In this document: piece after piece, positions 9,918 to 17,332 of the stretch
Numbering within the stretch: the stretch's first letter is position 1
Layout: every line of letters starts with the position of its first letter
DNA from: Fuerstiella sp.
Lineage (GTDB): Bacteria > Planctomycetota > Planctomycetia > Planctomycetales > Planctomycetaceae
Direction: 5' to 3'
DNA: 50,512 bases
NCBI GenBank assembly: GCA_022843805.1
Contig: JALHMY010000074.1
Span: forward strand, 1-50,512
Made by a program: the position numbers and the translations under genes
The notes under the pieces: model-generated
Told to the model about the DNA's origin: nothing
Seen by the model: only the letters and a program-made list of their open reading frames with translations
The model's database searches: none

Positions 9918-10559
9918 TCAGTCTTTGTCCTGCATCGCTTGTTCCAGCACCTGACGGATGATGGCCAGTTTACGTTCCACGGTACGCAGTGCGACTCCTC
10001 GACGCTGGGCAATCTCTGCCGTCGAATAACCGGAGATGCGGTCGAGAGCAATTTCCTGGAGTTCCGTGTCAGCGAGTTCCGGGAAGCTCCGCTGAATCAC
10101 CAGAATCAGTGCGTCAGCACAGTCCGGAGTCACAGGCGGTCCGGCGATGTTGTCGAATCCCGCCAGGCCGGCACCAGTACTGTCCGCGTCCTGGGACACC
10201 ACGGAGTCGCCGCGAACCCGTCCTTCACCACGTCGTTCTGCCAGCTCGCGGCGGAGAACATCCGTCGCCCGCCGATCGGCCAGCGTGATCAGCAGTTGCC
10301 AAAGGTCACAGCGATCGTCGAGTTTTGCGAAACTGTTTTCGCGGACGCCGCGAAAAAAACCGGCAAACGCCTCCTGGGCAATGTCATCTCCCTCAACCAT
10401 GCGACGCGGTAAATGTTTCAAACGCTGTTCGGCCACACGAACCAGTTGCTCCACATAGCGGAGCCAGATTTTTCCGGAAGCATCAACTCTGCCAGCCTTC
10501 AGGCCATGCAGCCACTCTGTGACGGAAGAAGCAGTCGACAGCGAAAAATCCCTGTTCAT
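9918..10559 (-). CDS. ECF-type RNA polymerase sigma factor
   Basis: This 213-residue sigma-70 family protein is of the ECF kind. Region 2 lies at about 25-115 (GDDIAQEAFAGFFRG, WQLLITLADRRATDVLRRE). Region 4 lies at about 155-213, with the helix-turn-helix GYSTAEIAQRRGVALRTVER. Between them is a short acidic linker. ECF sigma factors of this kind in planctomycetes are often encoded beside large Ser/Thr kinases, which may replace a classical anti-sigma factor. Here the stop codon is one base from the start of the 2,090-residue kinase gene. The ATG at 10559 has AGGAG about 10 nt upstream; an earlier start at 10595 would add an unconserved tail. The gene is divergent from the 94-residue gene at 10706, so the 146-bp gap between them must carry both promoters. 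Confidence 0.9.
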   Translation of the reverse strand: MNRDFSLSTASSVTEWLHGLKAGRVDASGKIWLRYVEQLVRVAEQRLKHLPRRMVEGDDIAQEAFAGFFRGVRENSFAKLDDRCDLWQLLITLADRRATDVLRRELAERRGEGRVRGDSVVSQDADSTGAGLAGFDNIAGPPVTPDCADALILVIQRSFPELADTELQEIALDRISGYSTAEIAQRRGVALRTVERKLAIIRQVLEQAMQDKD

Positions 10560-10705
10560 TCCGACCCGGCTCCTGTTGATCGGGCAATTTCGCAATTTTT
10601 CAGGAATTCGTGGCGGGCAGCCCGCATGTCCTGCGAGTTGTCAATCAGTGGCCTCGACATTTATCTCCCCCGAAGTATGACCTCTCAAAGAACAAGGAAC
10701 ATTCC

Positions 10706-10990
10706 ATGTCCATTCTAGCCAACTCCATCAAAAAAAAGCATCGTTATTCGATTGACGAAGTCCGCGAGGAACTCACCAGTCGACTGCGGCTGCTTCTGCC
10801 TCGACTCGGCAATCGCTCGTTTGCGATCGCGGAACTGAATGAAATCCAGGATATGTTAAACTCGCTGCCGCTGGACAGTGAAGACTTTGGAGTCGCGATC
10901 AACCGGCTCAGGAATTGCTATCGCTATCTTTGCAGTAACGAAATCGGGGCAGCCCGCTATGAGCTGAAGCTGCTGTTGGGAAACGTGTAA
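10706..10990 (+). CDS. 94-residue uncharacterised protein beside the lanthipeptide-like genes
   Basis: I do not recognise this small, mostly helical protein. It begins MSILANSIKKKHRYS and has a basic N-terminus followed by amphipathic helices (EVREELTSRLRLLLPRLGN, AINRLRNCYRYL). No signal peptide or membrane segment is visible. The ATG at 10706 is well supported by AAGGA at 10694-10698, 7 nt upstream, while the longer frame start at 10610 has none. Its stop codon at 10990 is 4 bp from the end of the convergent kinase-LanC gene at 10995. It is divergent from the sigma-factor gene. Its placement suggests a link with one of these neighbours, but the sequence shows no function. Confidence 0.75.
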   Translation: MSILANSIKKKHRYSIDEVREELTSRLRLLLPRLGNRSFAIAELNEIQDMLNSLPLDSEDFGVAINRLRNCYRYLCSNEIGAARYELKLLLGNV

Positions 10991-10994
10991 CTCA

Positions 10995-13403
10995 TCACGG
11001 TGATGCAGGGTGGGTGCTTCTGACCCACCCTTCACGCTCAAAGACCGGCATCCGCGCGACAACTGGATCTTCAATCTCTGCTGCGAGCAGGCTCACTCCC
11101 AGCGTGCCCTTGTACAGACTGTCGGGCAGCTGGGAATTTCTGGTCGACGTAATGGCCCTGTCGGTAAGGCTCTCGGCCCGGTCCAGCCAAAGCTGATCTC
11201 CAGTCAATCGAAACATATTCAGAAGGGCATATGCGCGACCGGCCAGACCACAGCAGAGGCTGTCGAACTCCTGATCATCCTGCCATACGTCTTCGGCCGC
11301 CATTTCCGCGAGCTTAAGAAATCCGGATCTGTTCAGAGTTCGATACGCCAAAGTCCACAGGAACACATACCCGGCACTCCCGTTGCACCATCCCGACATT
11401 GAATTGTCTGGAGCAGCAGGGCCTCGCGATGAGAAACGGATCGGCCAGCGCTGGCGATTGCCCGACTGCACCCCACATGCAGCCAGTTCGGCGAGACGCG
11501 GGCCGACACATTCCGGGACGGGCGTGCCACTGGCGTCGCACCACAACAGAATTGAGTACAGCACTCCGGCCCAGCCATGAGCAACCCCCGGATAATGCAG
11601 CTCCCGGCTGTCCTGAACTGCCGAATATGATTCAAGGCGGTCGCAGAGTTCCTGCATAATGCTGTCTCCAGCGGCGAGCACGCCTGCGTTCTGACGATAT
11701 GTGTCTTTCGGAGTGGCATCCAAAAGTAAAGTGCATCCCAGAAGCGTGCCGGAACGTCCCAGCGTGAGATCAGGATTCTCACAACAGACCTCGGCGGTCG
11801 CCACGAACGAGTCGACCGCAGCCTGATGCGATGCGACATCATGCATCGCGTGGCTGATCAGAGCCTGGACTGCGTAAACACCACTCACAGAGTGATAAAG
11901 CGCCGTCCTTCCGACGGTCTCCGGAGTAATCTGAAGGGCTTCGCTATAAAACGACTGCGCATCATTCAATGCGCGGCTGGCTTTGCTGGCCCAGACGTCA
12001 GCAAGTGACAATAACTCCGGATCTCCTCTCAGCAGCGACAGGCGATAACACGCATACGCAATTCCGGCGGCACCATAATTCACCGAGTTTCGAGGAGCCG
12101 CAGGCAGTGGCTGTTCAATCAGCGGACCCGTGAATCCCATCCGTTCAAATGTTGCCTGTACCAGGTGATCGCGTTCCGAACGTGGAAGCCGGATCACTGA
12201 TTTCGGTTGCGACAGATCGAGTGACTCAAGCAGATCAGCAAATTCGGCCATTGACGCGAATCGCTCTGACGGAAATTTCCTGAGCGATCGTAACAATGCC
12301 GCTTCCAGACCGGGAAGTTCCCTGCCCGGATGAAGTAGTCTGCGTGGCGGATCGTTCAGGATTTGGCGTGAGAGCTCAGCCTTTTCCGCCGAGAAATCCA
12401 GGTAGTGTCGACCGGAGTACAGCAAATACAGTAATGCGCCGATCGCATACTGTTCGCTCAGCTCTGTGGCATCTGGCAGACGATGACAATCCAGTTTTGC
12501 GCGGACCAGTTCCGGCTCATAGAAGTAGCTAACACCCCCACGCGGAACAACGCTGCCTCCCTGAATGCAGTCGGTCCTGCGGCTCAGGCCAAAATCAAGG
12601 ATTCGGACGTTTCCGTGTTCATCAACCAAAAGATTTCGAGGATGCACATCTCCGTGGATTACGTTCTGCTGGTGAAGACGGGAATAGGTCCTCGCCACTG
12701 AAACCAGAAGCTTCCTCATGCGAGGCAGAAGATCGTGCGCTGACTCTTTTCGAATCGCGTCGGCGGCCTCCGCGACCGACACGCCCTGACACCATTCCAT
12801 CACGGCCAAAGGCTGATCTTCAAACACGTCTGACGTCAAAAACCGGGGACCGACGTTATGCTTCAGGTGCCGCAGGATGCTGATCTCGTTATCAAGGAGG
12901 CCTGAAAACTCCCCAGGGGAACACTTCCTCTGCAATTTGATGGCGACTCGTTTTCCGTCAGCAGCAGTGGCCTCATAAAGGTCGGTGTCCGGCAGGGACT
13001 GTACGCATCGCACAATGGCGAAATTGCCGACGATCTGACCGACCCGGAGCCGTGGCGAGGTACGCTCGGCAAGTGCTGAATCGCCAGGGACCAGAATCTG
13101 ACTCTTCAGAAGTTGCTGAAGAACAGGAAACACTGCTTCCAGAGTCTGTTCGGCCTCAAGACCTCGTTGCTGGCAGAATCGCATTAACGCCTGGACGATG
13201 GTGCTTTGCGTTCGAAACTCTTCCAGCAGTTCGGCAGTATCTGCATCGACAATTCGTGAGGGTGTGCGGGAGTTTTGTCGAGTCACGGCCACGTCCGTCT
13301 CGTCCGCCTGAAACTGCCGTCTCTGCTCTGTACCAAGATCCCTCACCGGGATCAGCAGGACGTCTTCCGGAAGGATCAGCCGATCATCAATGGCCATCGT
13401 CAT
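10995..13403 (-). CDS. Lanthipeptide synthetase-like protein: PqqD-like domain, kinase and LanC cyclase
   Basis: This 802-residue protein probably phosphorylates Ser/Thr of a peptide and closes thioether rings. Residues about 15-108 resemble a PqqD/RRE winged-helix peptide-binding domain (SRTPSRIVDADTAELLEEF, LLKSQILVP). A kinase domain spans about 122-395: VAIK lysine 156, HGDVHPRNLL at 250-259, DFG at 270-272. A LanC-type domain fills about 435-790: AHGWAG at 608-613, GWCNG with Cys673, and LCCGLAG with Cys717-Cys718. The usual CHG ligand is replaced by CCG, as known from the ProcM branch of LanM enzymes. No lyase domain is fused, unlike class III/IV synthetases; the upstream gene may supply it. 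The start overlaps the end of that gene by 17 bp, with GGGTGA just before ATG 13403; a second ATG lies at 13397. LanC similarity is strong, while product chemistry is inferred. Confidence 0.85.
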   Translation of the reverse strand: MTMAIDDRLILPEDVLLIPVRDLGTEQRRQFQADETDVAVTRQNSRTPSRIVDADTAELLEEFRTQSTIVQALMRFCQQRGLEAEQTLEAVFPVLQQLLKSQILVPGDSALAERTSPRLRVGQIVGNFAIVRCVQSLPDTDLYEATAADGKRVAIKLQRKCSPGEFSGLLDNEISILRHLKHNVGPRFLTSDVFEDQPLAVMEWCQGVSVAEAADAIRKESAHDLLPRMRKLLVSVARTYSRLHQQNVIHGDVHPRNLLVDEHGNVRILDFGLSRRTDCIQGGSVVPRGGVSYFYEPELVRAKLDCHRLPDATELSEQYAIGALLYLLYSGRHYLDFSAEKAELSRQILNDPPRRLLHPGRELPGLEAALLRSLRKFPSERFASMAEFADLLESLDLSQPKSVIRLPRSERDHLVQATFERMGFTGPLIEQPLPAAPRNSVNYGAAGIAYACYRLSLLRGDPELLSLADVWASKASRALNDAQSFYSEALQITPETVGRTALYHSVSGVYAVQALISHAMHDVASHQAAVDSFVATAEVCCENPDLTLGRSGTLLGCTLLLDATPKDTYRQNAGVLAAGDSIMQELCDRLESYSAVQDSRELHYPGVAHGWAGVLYSILLWCDASGTPVPECVGPRLAELAACGVQSGNRQRWPIRFSSRGPAAPDNSMSGWCNGSAGYVFLWTLAYRTLNRSGFLKLAEMAAEDVWQDDQEFDSLCCGLAGRAYALLNMFRLTGDQLWLDRAESLTDRAITSTRNSQLPDSLYKGTLGVSLLAAEIEDPVVARMPVFEREGWVRSTHPASP

Positions 13404-14586
13404 TCACCCACATTGAGGCCGCAGGGCACCACGTATCAGGATCGACGCCAAGGTGCCGGAGCCGATGAATGGCGAATTCTGCGGACGTCATCGAAGAGGA
13501 ACCTGTTTCCCTTGAAGCCAGGAGACCCATCGCCAGCTGATTTGTTAACCACAGTCGCCAGCTGAGGCGTTCCTGCCAGCTCAGAATTTGAGACTCTGAG
13601 GGCGGATCCATACCCCAGGAAAGCAGTCCACACTCGGTGAGCTCCGCCGTAAAAGGGACGGCCTGTGCGGGGCAGCCGCTCAGTTCCGTCTTCAGCCTTC
13701 CGGCGGTTTCCTGCAGGTGATCATGTTCACTGAAATAGATGACGATCTTGTCAGGTCGCAGAATACCGGCAGCGTCGGCTCCATGTTTAAAGTGAAGTGC
13801 ACGCGTCTCAGTCAGGATCTTCACGATGACTGGAAAAGTGGTTTTCAATTCATCCGGATGAGGACTCACATACAACTTGTATTTAAACCGACGTGCTGCA
13901 GTTTTGTCAGCACATTCCCGGAACTGCCAGACTCGCCAGCCTTCGTTCTGCCGGGTTTCAGCAGCAGCTATCCAGTCGCGGGCCAGAGTCCTTCCTACCG
14001 CGGACGCAGAGCGAAGGCCGAGGAAATCTGCGACGGCTTCCGGATCCGGAAACTGTTGGGCATACTTTGGCGTGATGGGAATGCGGTTGAAGAAGTACAT
14101 GCGAGCCGACAATTTCGTGATGTCGGTGTGATCCAGCAATGATGCGTATCTGACTGCGGCCCAGGACAGCTGAGCGATTCGGCCGCCGATCGGTGTCTTC
14201 GGTCGGGGTTTGCAGACAAGATTGTATGCGTCAGCTCCGGAGACAAAATGGTTCTCATGGCTGATTTCCAGAATAGAATCCAGCACCATTGTTCCTGCGA
14301 TCTGCTCAATCTCGCCAGACCGCGTGACAGACGACGGAATCGTCCCTGGCTGTTGCATGCAATAAAATAACAGCGCGGTCTCTCGACACACAGATTTGAA
14401 CGAGAGACCGCTGTCAGGCTGAGGTATCAGAATTCCAAAAAGATCGGAGTCTTTCTGCAGTTCAGCAAACAACAACTTCTGTTCAGAGGGCAACCGATCA
14501 AAAGCGAGAAGTTCATACCGTGGATTGGCGCGAAATATTCCCGGACGGATCCGTTCGATGTCGAACTGGGGGGAAGGTGCTGACAT
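13387..14586 (-). CDS. HopA1-like putative phospho-Ser/Thr lyase of the lanthipeptide-like locus
   Basis: This 399-residue soluble protein lies between the candidate precursor gene and the kinase-LanC gene. Its C-terminal half (about 210-330) resembles the HopA1-type effector domain used as the lyase (LanY) of class V lanthipeptide systems. Recognisable pieces are RRFKYKLYVSPHPDEL (232-247), LHFKHGADAAGILRPDK (264-280) and VPFTAELTECGLLSWGMDPP (310-329). In that family Lys and His residues drive beta-elimination of phosphate; Lys237, Lys267 and His268 are candidates here (inference). The N-terminal half, about 1-200, is helical and unassigned. The gene starts 27 bp after the precursor stop codon and overlaps the next gene by 17 bp, so the three are almost certainly one operon. 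The family call rests on memory of motifs, not a profile search. It could instead be a scaffold or an unrelated conserved protein. Confidence 0.6.
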   Translation of the reverse strand: MSAPSPQFDIERIRPGIFRANPRYELLAFDRLPSEQKLLFAELQKDSDLFGILIPQPDSGLSFKSVCRETALLFYCMQQPGTIPSSVTRSGEIEQIAGTMVLDSILEISHENHFVSGADAYNLVCKPRPKTPIGGRIAQLSWAAVRYASLLDHTDITKLSARMYFFNRIPITPKYAQQFPDPEAVADFLGLRSASAVGRTLARDWIAAAETRQNEGWRVWQFRECADKTAARRFKYKLYVSPHPDELKTTFPVIVKILTETRALHFKHGADAAGILRPDKIVIYFSEHDHLQETAGRLKTELSGCPAQAVPFTAELTECGLLSWGMDPPSESQILSWQERLSWRLWLTNQLAMGLLASRETGSSSMTSAEFAIHRLRHLGVDPDTWCPAASMWVNDDGH

Positions 14587-14613
14587 ATTGAGTGCTGCTC
14601 AGCTTCATCGCCG

Positions 14614-15078
14614 CTATTTCTGCTTGCAATTGTTCTGCAGTTCCACCTTCCTTGTATGCAACTCCGCCAGTGCTTCCTTCAGCCTGACTTCAAGCTGCTC
14701 AACCTCTTCCAGAGTCTTCGGCTTGAGCGATTCTTCGAGCACACGTTCATGAACTTCCACTTCTTCGAGCGCTTTTCGCAATTGTTGCTTCAGAATGCCC
14801 AGGTCCTCGATCGTGGGTACGACTGGCATCTCAGGCGGCCGACCAGGATCAAACCATCTGGTATCGATCGATGCCACGCCACTGCACGCACCGCTGCAGC
14901 CGCGAGAACAATATGCCGTGCAAATACAAAGAGTGATTGGTGGCAGCGGAGGCTTGGGCATGATGGTAGTCAACATCCCAGGATACGTCACACTCAGCAC
15001 TGAACAACCGCACTCAGGACCGACACCATTTCCATGTGGAACTACAGAAATCATCAGATCTTTGATTTTGAATGGCAT
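14614..15078 (-). CDS. Candidate modified-peptide precursor: Cys/Ser-rich N-terminus plus coiled coil
   Basis: This 154-residue protein is the first gene of the lanthipeptide-like operon. It starts MPFKIKDLMISVVP, which looks like a short conserved leader. It then has a Cys/Ser/Thr-rich stretch: Cys at 23, 25, 51, 53, 57, 61 and 65, many followed directly by Ser, as in YCSRGCSGACSG (56-67). A proline-rich PKPPLPP lies at 41-47. Residues about 88-150 are a charged coiled coil (LKQQLRKALEEVEVHERVLE, then VEQLEVRLKEALAELHTRK) with one Cys at 151. The Cys and Ser/Thr supply suits thioether formation by the next two genes (inference). A C-terminal helical tail after the putative core is atypical for lanthipeptide precursors and could act as a follower or anchor. 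AGGA lies 8 nt before the ATG. The product has no signal peptide, and no transporter or protease gene is adjacent. Confidence 0.75.
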   Translation of the reverse strand: MPFKIKDLMISVVPHGNGVGPECGCSVLSVTYPGMLTTIMPKPPLPPITLCICTAYCSRGCSGACSGVASIDTRWFDPGRPPEMPVVPTIEDLGILKQQLRKALEEVEVHERVLEESLKPKTLEEVEQLEVRLKEALAELHTRKVELQNNCKQK

Positions 15079-15331
15079 CGCACTAATCCTGCTTCGAGAA
15101 TCTCAGCCTGAACCGCCACTACCAGGACAGCCATTCTCAACTCCCTGAGGGGTTTGCAGGAAGCCTGCAGCACAAATTTTCCCGGAATTGAGGAATATTT
15201 TTGAAGAACCCATGTCATTCGGACAGACGTGTCATCACGACAGGTTCTGAAGGCGAGTGGCAAAATCGTTTTTTGCCGGGAGGGAGAGTGCTCTGTCAAG
15301 TCTTAAGGTGTAGGTTGGACATTCCTGTCCG
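15079..15331. other. Upstream region of the lanthipeptide-like operon
   Basis: This stretch holds no gene. It must carry the leader and promoter of the minus-strand operon starting at 15078. A short hairpin, TGCAGG and CCTGCA with a 3-nt loop, lies at 15155-15169. No promoter boxes could be assigned with confidence. Confidence 0.4.
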
Positions 15332-15585
15332 ACTGCCATTTGCTTTTCACGGCTCAGCGAGAACTTCGCCCTCCCATGTGCTTTTCACGGGAGGGCGAGG
15401 CTCCTGCCGAGCCGAGCTTTTCACGGCTCAGCGGGAGCTTCGCCCTCCCATGTGCTTTTCACGGGAGGGCGAGGCTCCTGCCGAGCCGAGCTTTTCACGG
15501 CTCAGCGGGAGCTTCGCCCTCCCGTCTGCTTTTTTCGGCTCAGCAGGAGCTTCGCCCTCCCGTCTGCTTTTTTCGGCTCTCCGGT
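15332..15585. repeat. 74-bp tandem repeat with internal inverted arms
   Basis: A GC-rich block repeats with a period of 74 bp: CACGGGAGGGCGAGGCTCCT occurs at 15386 and again at 15460. Each unit pairs a GGGAGGGCGAGGCTCC-type arm with a GGAGCTTCGCCCTCCC-type arm, so it can fold into hairpins. Diverged partial units flank both sides, giving three to four copies. Frames read through it in several phases, but their composition is that of the repeat and not of a protein. It is likely a planctomycete intergenic repeat or a decayed MITE. Confidence 0.75.
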
Positions 15586-15879
15586 AAACAGGAACCGCTC
15601 GGCGAAGAGCAGACAGCAGTGACCTTTGGAATGCCCGGGTGTTGGAATCACCAGAAAATCTTTCCCAACAGATGTCGGTTTATCACCGTCAAGGATGATT
15701 TCGGCATCCGGTTGTGCATTCAGTTCTCTGCAGTCAATAATTCGCTTCGCATGGAAATGTTTCGCGAAGCGACTGGCGTCCGCTACGTCATCCCGCTGAA
15801 GGACACGAACAGTCGGGGAAGCGTCTGTTCAAGTGCAACAGCAGAGCTGTGAACGGATTGGTGAAACAAGGAGCACGAA
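15586..15879. other. Interval with an unsupported open frame
   Basis: Between the repeat block and the next gene, a plus-strand frame that begins inside the repeat runs on to 15852. Its last 70 residues (for example TGVRYVIPLKDTNS) look somewhat protein-like, but I recognise no family and see no ribosome binding site inside this part. It may be the 3' end of a decayed gene. Confidence 0.3.
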
Positions 15880-16668
15880 TTGAGCAGGAAGCTTAGTCAA
15901 CCCGAGGATCGAATTGGTGTCAAACTGACATCGACGGAGCGTTCGGCGTTACTTGAAGGTCTCACTTTCCTGCCTTCAAAGTATGAACAGCTCATCCGGG
16001 ATACTCCATTACGCATGTCGGTCATGTTGTCGCCGGACGATCTGGACAAACTCGGGCGATATATTGCCACCGAAGCCAAAGAAACACAGGACAGGAAAAA
16101 AGGCAGAAAGCTCGACGCCATTTTCAGCAGAATTAAGAAGTTGCTCGCGTCCCGCATCGAAGCGGAGCCAACCGGGAAGATCAGCGTCGACGACGTCATA
16201 AAATCCGAAATGCTCACCCATAATGTCGCGGGTAATGTCACAGGCGTCGCGGAGTTCGTGGCAGCGGCACTCAGGGTGGCTGAGTCCAGGGGGATCAAAA
16301 CAAAGCCGCTCGAATTCTTCTACCTTGCTCCCGCCCAGAGAGAAGTGCTGCTGGCTGTGCCTTCCATGGCAAAGTCGATCAGGACGGAGCTCAAAAAGGG
16401 CCACGCTTCGTTTAACGTCGCCGAGGTCGCCAGTATGACGATATCTCTGGCCGAATTCTCAGTCGATGCAACGGGCCGGCAGCAGTTTGCGGCGCTTCTG
16501 GTTGTCGACCATCTCATGAGACGGCTAAAAATCGGGATCCCTGGGATCAGAGATGCAGAACCTGGCAACTCAGAGTTGGCAAATGCGGAATCAATCACGG
16601 GCACTCGGCGGCGACTGGCACTTTCCCGGTCGCAGCTGAGGTTGTCACCCGGAAGCTGGGACCAATGA
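15880..16668 (+). CDS. 262-residue hypothetical protein
   Basis: I do not recognise this soluble protein. It begins MSRKLSQPEDRIGVKLTSTE. The N-terminal 115 residues are charged and helical (LSPDDLDKLGRYIATEAKE, RKKGRKLDAIFSRIKKLL). A more hydrophobic helical middle follows (GVAEFVAAALRVAESRG). There is a polar tail rich in Arg and Ser. No signal peptide or membrane segment is seen. The start is well supported: AAGGAG lies 6 nt before the ATG. The gene stands alone between two repeat-rich regions, and nothing around it hints at a role. Its base use looks like neighbouring genes, so it is likely expressed rather than spurious. Confidence 0.75.
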   Translation: MSRKLSQPEDRIGVKLTSTERSALLEGLTFLPSKYEQLIRDTPLRMSVMLSPDDLDKLGRYIATEAKETQDRKKGRKLDAIFSRIKKLLASRIEAEPTGKISVDDVIKSEMLTHNVAGNVTGVAEFVAAALRVAESRGIKTKPLEFFYLAPAQREVLLAVPSMAKSIRTELKKGHASFNVAEVASMTISLAEFSVDATGRQQFAALLVVDHLMRRLKIGIPGIRDAEPGNSELANAESITGTRRRLALSRSQLRLSPGSWDQ

Positions 16669-16781
16669 GAGATTCGGTCGCGACGACGATGCGGTTTTTG
16701 ATGTCGCCGCAGGACGACCTGGGTTGTTCAGGCAGGATTCGCAGGTGACCTCCACGCCCGTCGACAGCGGTAGGACGTTTT

Positions 16782-16875
16782 GTAGTCTCCAAACCCGTTC
16801 ACCGCTGGCACAAGGCCAACGGGGTCTCAGGCCCCAACCGACCCTGCGTCGGTTGAGCCAGGGTTTGAAAACTAC
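16782..16875. repeat. 94-bp imperfect inverted-repeat element with branched fold
   Basis: GTAGTCTCCAAACCC (16782-16796) pairs with GGGTTTGAAAACTAC (16861-16875) at 13 of 15 positions. Inside lie a CTGGC/GCCAG stem, a GGGG/CCCC hairpin (16821-16835) and an AACCGA/TCGGTT hairpin with a 7-nt loop (16836-16854). Together they can form a three- or four-way junction. It has no tRNA T-loop consensus, so it is not called a tRNA. It may be a small non-autonomous mobile element or a structured RNA. Confidence 0.5.
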
Positions 16876-17014
16876 ATGCGTGGTGGATCAGTCGTCTGAA
16901 GAAGTTGCGTTGAGCCGGGGTAGTGTAGTTATCAAAGCTGTGCATCATCGGCACGAGGCCGATGGGGGTCGCCAGGCGGTTAAGTTCAACGACCGGATAT
17001 CTACCCCCGGATAT

Positions 17015-17332
17015 CTAACCACGCGAAACCTGTTTTCGTCCTGCCAGCCAGCAGGCCTGAAGCCAGAACAGCTCCTCTTTTCCAAGTATCAGATCAGCGA
17101 CGGCCCCATTCGTAACTTCGAACTTCGTGTTCCATCCGACATCGCCCCCCTGTAACGTCGCTCTGCCTGTCTGCCGATCCAGTTTGAAAATCCATTGTTC
17201 CCCAAAGGAATTCTCAAAGTAGCCGACGTAACAATCCTCGGCACTGCCATCAATGATGGGCGGATCGCCACATGCAGCTGAGTGGTGATTTTCGATCTTT
17301 AGCAGTGGTTCAGACATTGTTGTGAAAGCCAT
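17015..17332 (-). CDS. Small hypothetical protein, about 105 residues
   Basis: This compact soluble protein is unrecognised. It has a beta-rich look (CYVGYFENSFGEQWIFKLDR, ATLQGGDVGWNTKFEV) followed by a helix (LILGKEELFWLQACWLA). That order suggests a folded protein rather than a chance frame. ATGs at 17332 and 17317 are both possible, and neither has a clear ribosome binding site; the longer frame to 17410 begins with residues that do not look conserved. It stands alone in a gene-poor region. Confidence is limited by the missing translation signal and the lack of a known family. Confidence 0.5.
   Translation of the reverse strand: MAFTTMSEPLLKIENHHSAACGDPPIIDGSAEDCYVGYFENSFGEQWIFKLDRQTGRATLQGGDVGWNTKFEVTNGAVADLILGKEELFWLQACWLAGRKQVSRG

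Noticed and set aside
15340..15852. Open frame of 170 codons starting in the 74-bp repeat
   Set aside because: The first half only translates the repeat, and the same repeat is open in several phases. The last part remains unexplained but has no start signal.
16782..16875. Possible tRNA or integron attC site
   Set aside because: The fold is branched, but there is no TTCGA-type T-loop, no acceptor layout, and no clear RYYYAAC/GTTRRRY core sites.
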